Shown: piece after piece, positions 29,990 to 33,991 of the stretch | Numbering within the stretch: the first letter of the stretch is position 1 | Layout of the letters: every line of letters begins with the position of its first letter | From: CAZAKZ01 sp964485695 | GTDB taxonomy: Bacteria > Planctomycetota > JAFGQW01 | Direction of reading: 5' to 3' | Length of the DNA: 33,991 nt | Assembly (NCBI GenBank): GCA_964485695.1 | Contig: CAZAKZ010000056.1 | Span: 1-33,991 of the forward strand | Program-made: the position numbers and the translations under genes | Notes under the pieces: model-generated | What the model saw: only the letters and a program-made list of their open reading frames with translations | Told to the model about the DNA's origin: nothing | The model's database searches: none

Positions 29990-31654
29990 TCACTTGGTGA
30001 TGGTGAAGGTGAACGGACTGGAGATCGTCTTCACGCCCTTCGGGCCGCCCGGATAGGTCAGGTAGGCGGCATAAAAATTCAAGCTGACCAGGGCCGGAAG
30101 GCTCGGAATGGCGATGCTGCATCGGGCAGTACCGGACTTACTCAGGACCCCCTGGAAGTTCTGGAACAGCACCGGCACCTTGTTCTGGGCCGTCAGCAGG
30201 AAGAGATCGTCCGCCACGAGGGGAACGAGGCGGCGGTCTATGGGCAGTCCCGGCGTGAGGCCGGTCAGGCTCAGCGCCGTGACGTACGCCATTCCACCGT
30301 CCTGGAACGCCGAGAGATCGAGGGCAAACGTGGTGCCGATCTTCGCAATACCGGTACTGGACAGGGAACCGACGGGAAACGGATCGTAGTAGAGGGTGTA
30401 GTTCGGTGTGGGGGCGGTCTGGTCTCCGACGGTGTAGATGAGGTCCAGGCCGATGCTGGTGCGGTTGAAGGCCGGGAAAAGCGTGCCGCGAAGCTGCGGG
30501 TAGAGGAAGTAATTCAGGGAATTGAGTGGCAGGGTGCCGGTGTTCATGAGCCTGGCGAAGGTTGTGGGCGCCGCATCACCGTCGTGCCAGCGGCCGAGCA
30601 GGAACTCGCCGGTGTCGAAGTTCCGGTACACGAAGTAAACCTCCCCCGTGGTCTCGTCGCAGGCGGCGCTGACGACGCGGCTGTCGTTGTCCTTGCCGCC
30701 CGGTTTGTACTGGGCGCGCGTGGTCTTGTAGACGGGCACCGGGCTCGACCACTTCTGGGCCTGGCCGTCCCACTTCCTGAGCTCCCAGAACGGATCGCCT
30801 GTCTTGCCGCCCTGGACATCGACGCCGTACACGATGTAGACATTGCCGACGAGGTCGGCAGCCAAGCTGGAGTAGTAGTCGGCCTGGCCGTTGTTGTTTC
30901 CGAGGGGCACCGCCGTGCTCCACACAGGCTTCGCGGCGGCGGGATCCAACCACTGGTGGTGGACCGTGGCGCCGCTCGAGGTGGAATAGTAGGAGACGTG
31001 CACGCGATCCAGGGCGTCGATGACCAGGTCCATCTTCTGGCACGTACCGGGGGTGGTGAAGGCCGGCGTCACTGCAGTGAACTTCAGGCCCGAGGCGTAG
31101 GGCTTGTCGGACTTCTGCACGGTGCAGCGCCATCCCGAGGTGCCGTGAATGATCCAGACGTGGTTGGCTGAATCCACCACCAGGACCGGAGCGGGGATCT
31201 CGTACCGGGCCGTGGCGGTCAGGGTCACCTCGGAGCCCCAGGTCTTGAGCGCGGCGTCGTACCGGTTGTATCGAATCGTGCGGGGGGGGCGGCTCTGGGT
31301 GGCGACCTGGTGGTGCCAGGCGCAGTGCAGGTTGCCCTGGCCATCGATGGCCAGGTTCGGTGAGAGGTTTCCGGCGTCACCTACGGCATTGGCGGCAAAC
31401 CCCGTCTGCCACTTCATGTCCCAGGTCTTTCCCCCGTCGGTGCTCCGACCGACGGCGATGTCATTCTGGGTTGAAGTCGGATGGTTGAACTGGTCCCGGT
31501 ATATCACATAGAGGTAGCCCTGACCGTCACGGGCGACGGTCTGTCCCCCCACAGCGGTGTGAAACGTGCGCACCGGCCCCGAATGGATCGGGGTCTGGGA
31601 GGCCAGGTGACCGGCCGCCAGGACAGCGGCGCTCAGGAAGATCAGGATTCGCAT
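29990..31654 (-). CDS. Secreted Asp-box (BNR) propeller protein, paralogue 1
   Basis: A 554-residue exported protein. A signal peptide (MRILIFLSAAVLAAGHLAS) precedes a sialidase-like beta-propeller region (about 25-410) with one clear Asp-box, RSTDGGKTW (70-78), and repeated strand motifs such as GNLHCAWHHQ, DRVHVSYYST and GNVYIVYGVD. A fold of this kind is used by sialidases and by many carbohydrate- or protein-binding surface proteins; the sialidase arginine triad and RIP motif are not obvious, so I would not call it an enzyme. Residues about 430-554 form a C-terminal module (LVPLVADDLFLL, SIAIPSLPALVSLNFYAAYLTY) ending FTFTITK. ATG 31654 has AAGGGAA about 8 bases upstream. It is the second of a tandem paralogous pair on the minus strand. 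Confidence 0.83.
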   Translation of the reverse strand: MRILIFLSAAVLAAGHLASQTPIHSGPVRTFHTAVGGQTVARDGQGYLYVIYRDQFNHPTSTQNDIAVGRSTDGGKTWDMKWQTGFAANAVGDAGNLSPNLAIDGQGNLHCAWHHQVATQSRPPRTIRYNRYDAALKTWGSEVTLTATARYEIPAPVLVVDSANHVWIIHGTSGWRCTVQKSDKPYASGLKFTAVTPAFTTPGTCQKMDLVIDALDRVHVSYYSTSSGATVHHQWLDPAAAKPVWSTAVPLGNNNGQADYYSSLAADLVGNVYIVYGVDVQGGKTGDPFWELRKWDGQAQKWSSPVPVYKTTRAQYKPGGKDNDSRVVSAACDETTGEVYFVYRNFDTGEFLLGRWHDGDAAPTTFARLMNTGTLPLNSLNYFLYPQLRGTLFPAFNRTSIGLDLIYTVGDQTAPTPNYTLYYDPFPVGSLSSTGIAKIGTTFALDLSAFQDGGMAYVTALSLTGLTPGLPIDRRLVPLVADDLFLLTAQNKVPVLFQNFQGVLSKSGTARCSIAIPSLPALVSLNFYAAYLTYPGGPKGVKTISSPFTFTITK

Positions 31655-31687
31655 GGCTCATTTCCCTTTCAGGAATATCAAGACATG

Positions 31688-31718
31688 GAAAGATGCCCCT
31701 GATTTCAGGGGCATCTTT
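31688..31718. terminator. Hairpin terminator between the two Asp-box genes
   Basis: GAAAGATGCCCCTGA (31688-31702) pairs with TCAGGGGCATCTTTC (31705-31719) in a 15-base perfect inverted repeat with a very short loop. Both strands end in CTTTC. It follows the stop of paralogue 2 (31737) by about 20 bases on the minus strand and shares the CCCCTGA/TCAGGGG core with the terminator after paralogue 1. Confidence 0.75.
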
Positions 31719-31736
31719 CATTCATGAAGAATCCGG

Positions 31737-33413
31737 TCAATTCGTGATGGTGAACGTGAACGGATTGGAAATCGTCTTGATGCCCATCGGGCCGCCCGGA
31801 TAGGTGATGAAGGCGGCGTAGAACTTGATATTGACCAGGGCGGGAAGATTCGGAATGACGATCTTGGCCTGGGCCGTGGCCGGGGTGGAGGCACTCAGGC
31901 TCCCCTGGAAGTCCACGAATACCGAGGGCACCACGTTCAACACCGTGAGGAAGAACATGGTATCCGGCACGAGCGGGATGAGCCGACGGTCGACGCCGAT
32001 GCCCGGCGTGATATCGGCCACGCTCAGCGCCGCGACGTACGCCATGCTCTTGTCCGCGAATGCCGAGAGGTCGAGGGTGTAGGTCGTGCCGATCTTCGGC
32101 GCCCCCGTACTGCTCAGCGATCCGACCGGGAAGGGATCGTAGTAGAGGGTGTACTTCGGTGTGGGGGCGTTCTGGTCGCCCACGGTGTACATACAGTCCA
32201 GCCCGATGCTGGTGCGGTTGAAGGTGGGGAAGAGGCTGCCGCGCAGCTGTGGATAGAGAAGGTAGTTGCGGGAATTGGGCGGCAGGGTGCCGGTGTTCAC
32301 CAGCTTGGCGTAGGTGGTGGGGACTGCATCTCCGTCGTGCCAGCGTCCCAGCACCAGCTCTCCGGAATCGAAGTTCCGGTAGACGAAATAGAGCTCGCCC
32401 GTGGTCTCGTCGCAGGCGGCGGAGATGACGCGGCCGTCGTTGTAGTTCTTCGAACCGGGAGGATCGTAGGTCGCTCGCTTGGTCTTGTAGATCGAGACGG
32501 GGCTGCTCCAGGTCTTGGAAGCGCCGTCCCACTTGCGGAGGAACCATTCGGGGTCCGGGGTCTTGTCGCCCTGATCATCCCTGCCGTACACCACGTAGAC
32601 GTTGCCGTTCAGGTCGGCGGCCAGGACGCTGTAGTAGTCGGCCACGGCGTTGCTGTTGCCGAGGGGCTTGGCCGTGCTCCACACCGGCGTCGTCGCCCCC
32701 GGATCCATCCACTGGTGGTGGACCGTGGCCCCGTTCGCGGTGGAATAGTAGGTGACGTGGATCCGACCCAGGAAGTCTGAGATGATGCTGGGCTTCTGGC
32801 AGGTGCCGGCGGCAGTGAACACGGGATTCGTGGGACTGAACTTCATGTCCGAGGCATACGGTAGGTCAGAACGTTTCATCTCGCAGTACCAGGAACCACT
32901 CGGCCTGCTGTGGATGAACCAGACATAATTCTTGGCATCCACGGCAAGCGCCTGGGTGACACGCCCGTATCCGTTTCCCGTGACGTTCAACTCGGTCCCC
33001 CAGGACTTTGTCTGGGCGTCCCAGCGGTTGTAGCGAATCGATCGGGCGCTCGAGCTGGACGTCGTCTGGTGCCACCAGGAGCAGTGCAGGTTGTCGTTGC
33101 CGTCAATGGCGATGCACGGCCCGGCATTTCCCCAGTCCGAGGCACCATTGAACGCAAATCCCTTCTGCCAGTCCATTTTCCAGGTCTTGCCGCCGTCGGT
33201 GCTCCTCCCGATGGCGATGTCGTTCTGGGTCGAAGTGGGATGGTTGAACTGGTCGCGGTAGATCGTGTAGAGATTGCCCGCACTGTCACGGACGATCCGT
33301 TGCTTCCCCACCGAGGTGTGAAAGGTTCGGACTGGACCGGAGTAGATGGCGGTCTGGGCTGCCAGGGTCCCGACCACCAGGAGCGCCGGAATCAAGAAAC
33401 TGAGTTTTCGCAT
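31737..33413 (-). CDS. Secreted Asp-box (BNR) propeller protein, paralogue 2
   Basis: A 558-residue exported protein, paralogous to the downstream gene over its whole length. The signal peptide is MRKLSFLIPALLVVGTLAAQ. The propeller region has RDQFNHPTSTQNDIA and the Asp-box RSTDGGKTW at the same residues (70-78) as paralogue 1, plus CDETTGELYFVYRNFDSGE, FNRTSIGLD and PKYTLYYDPFPVGSLSSTG blocks. The C-terminal module reads RRLIPLVPDTMFFL...IPNLPALVNIKFYAAFITYPGG and ends FTFTITN. ATG 33413 was chosen for AAAGGA about 8 bases upstream; an open frame extends to 33470 without support. No catalytic sialidase residues are obvious. Tandem duplication of gene plus terminator explains the pair. Confidence 0.83.
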   Translation of the reverse strand: MRKLSFLIPALLVVGTLAAQTAIYSGPVRTFHTSVGKQRIVRDSAGNLYTIYRDQFNHPTSTQNDIAIGRSTDGGKTWKMDWQKGFAFNGASDWGNAGPCIAIDGNDNLHCSWWHQTTSSSSARSIRYNRWDAQTKSWGTELNVTGNGYGRVTQALAVDAKNYVWFIHSRPSGSWYCEMKRSDLPYASDMKFSPTNPVFTAAGTCQKPSIISDFLGRIHVTYYSTANGATVHHQWMDPGATTPVWSTAKPLGNSNAVADYYSVLAADLNGNVYVVYGRDDQGDKTPDPEWFLRKWDGASKTWSSPVSIYKTKRATYDPPGSKNYNDGRVISAACDETTGELYFVYRNFDSGELVLGRWHDGDAVPTTYAKLVNTGTLPPNSRNYLLYPQLRGSLFPTFNRTSIGLDCMYTVGDQNAPTPKYTLYYDPFPVGSLSSTGAPKIGTTYTLDLSAFADKSMAYVAALSVADITPGIGVDRRLIPLVPDTMFFLTVLNVVPSVFVDFQGSLSASTPATAQAKIVIPNLPALVNIKFYAAFITYPGGPMGIKTISNPFTFTITN

Positions 33414-33863
33414 TAATTCAGTCCTTTCCGAAAAGGGGCCACCAAAATGAAAGATGTCCGTTCCGATCACCCGATTCCCGGCCGCCGAAGGTCCAGGCCG
33501 GCAAGAATCCGCGGCGAATGGAGGCAGTTCGAGGTCTGGAAATCAGATCCCCTGATCTAACCTGATACTCATGGTACCCGTTTCTCGGTGTGAGGACAAG
33601 GGCATTCCGACATCCGGCATGCCGGGCCCGCCGGTCGGGGATGCCGGGGAGGATCGAAGTGAGATCCGGACAGCGACCAGCCATCGCCACGTATTCCAGC
33701 TTAAATCTATTGAAATGCATGAATTAAATAGTCCACCCTTCACTCCTCCAGCCCTCACATACCCTCGTCTATCCTCTTTTCCAAACAGCGATTCCGCATT
33801 AGAATTCCATGTGCGTGCAAAATAGGGAAACCTCCGAAACGTCTCGACCGCCGACCTCTGAAC

Positions 33864-33991
33864 ATGCTGGCATCCAAATACCGCATCCACTTCTGCTTTC
33901 TTGCCTGCCTTCTCCTGGCCGGCCTGTCCGGCCCGGCTTGAGCACGAGCACGCTAGATGAGGGTGGCATTCTCACGATATTTGATGGAATG
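33864..33991 (+). pseudogene. Signal-peptide frame interrupted by a stop, possible broken gene start
   Basis: An ATG at 33864 opens MLASKYRIHFCFLACLLLAGLSGPA, a good signal peptide, then meets TGA at 33939-33941, right after the peptide. The +2 frame then reads GLSTSTLDEGGILTIFDGM to the window end without a stop. A single-base change near GCCCGGC (33931-33937) would join the two. No ribosome site precedes the ATG. It may be a decayed gene, a sequencing error, or chance; the gene would run past the right edge. The stretch 33414-33863 before it shows no gene. Confidence 0.3.

Noticed and set aside
29933..31171. A 412-residue open frame on the plus strand opposite the Asp-box gene
   Set aside because: It is an antisense shadow of the 554-residue propeller gene, with no recognisable domain.
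33571..33825. An 84-residue plus-strand frame and a longer minus-strand frame opposite it
   Set aside because: Neither has a ribosome site, a signal peptide or a recognisable domain.
1..33991. tRNA, rRNA or CRISPR arrays
   Set aside because: No regularly spaced direct repeats, no tRNA-like T-loop within a cloverleaf context and no rRNA stretch were seen; TTCGA matches near 5578 and 18520 lie in other contexts.

Overview
The window is GC-rich, densely coded DNA from a Gram-negative bacterium. It carries three markers of lipopolysaccharide synthesis: hldE, lpxK and WaaP-like sugar kinases. It also has several traits I associate with Planctomycetota: CotH-kinase/lamin-tail secreted proteins, a lone prepilin-type protein, HEAT plus von Willebrand A proteins, and large secreted beta-propeller proteins ending in a shared C-terminal module. 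The phylum is an inference from gene content; no rRNA or tRNA gene is visible to anchor it.

Layout. 1-276: the 5' part of a secreted or outer-membrane protein gene, running off the left edge. 426-4104 (minus): a heptose/LPS-core operon of hldE, a second HldE-like nucleotidyltransferase, and two WaaP-like kinases coupled by short overlaps. 4296-5489 (plus): a membrane rhodanese-MauE fusion. 5719-9926 (minus): FHA membrane protein, HEAT-VWA secreted protein, deoxyhypusine-synthase-like protein. 10054-10238: a near-perfect palindromic element bounded by TTAA, which looks like a piggyBac/IS1380-type MITE. 10299-13329 (minus): a sigma factor fused to an anti-sigma-type zinc motif, a basic secreted protein of unknown function, and lpxK. 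13463-15256 (plus): a TIGR03960-like radical-SAM homologue in which all three cluster cysteines are replaced. 15475-18158 (plus): a tight VTC polyphosphate-polymerase / DUF4956 / HlyD-like operon. 18159-18982: a long gene-free stretch. 18983-22119 (plus): gltA (with a strong terminator) and glnS. 22148-22789 (minus): a lipoprotein. 23098-29912 (plus): two CotH/lamin-tail paralogues, a stand-alone lamin-tail protein and a prepilin-like protein. 29990-33413 (minus): two paralogous Asp-box propeller proteins, each followed by a similar hairpin terminator. 33414-33991: mostly gene-free, with a possible broken signal-peptide frame at the end.

How the genes fit together. The left third builds and phosphorylates the inner LPS core and lipid A. 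The middle and right hold envelope and surface functions. The VTC-DUF4956-HlyD operon and the CotH proteins may form one surface system, since these families are often found near each other, but here they lie about 5 kb apart with housekeeping genes between. Five secreted proteins at the right end appear to share a related C-terminal module of about 110 residues; in three of them it ends in the tetrapeptide RICP.

The observations most worth following are the cluster-less radical-SAM homologue, the TTAA-flanked palindrome, the VTC/DUF4956/HlyD operon with its CotH relatives, and the sigma/zinc-finger fusion.
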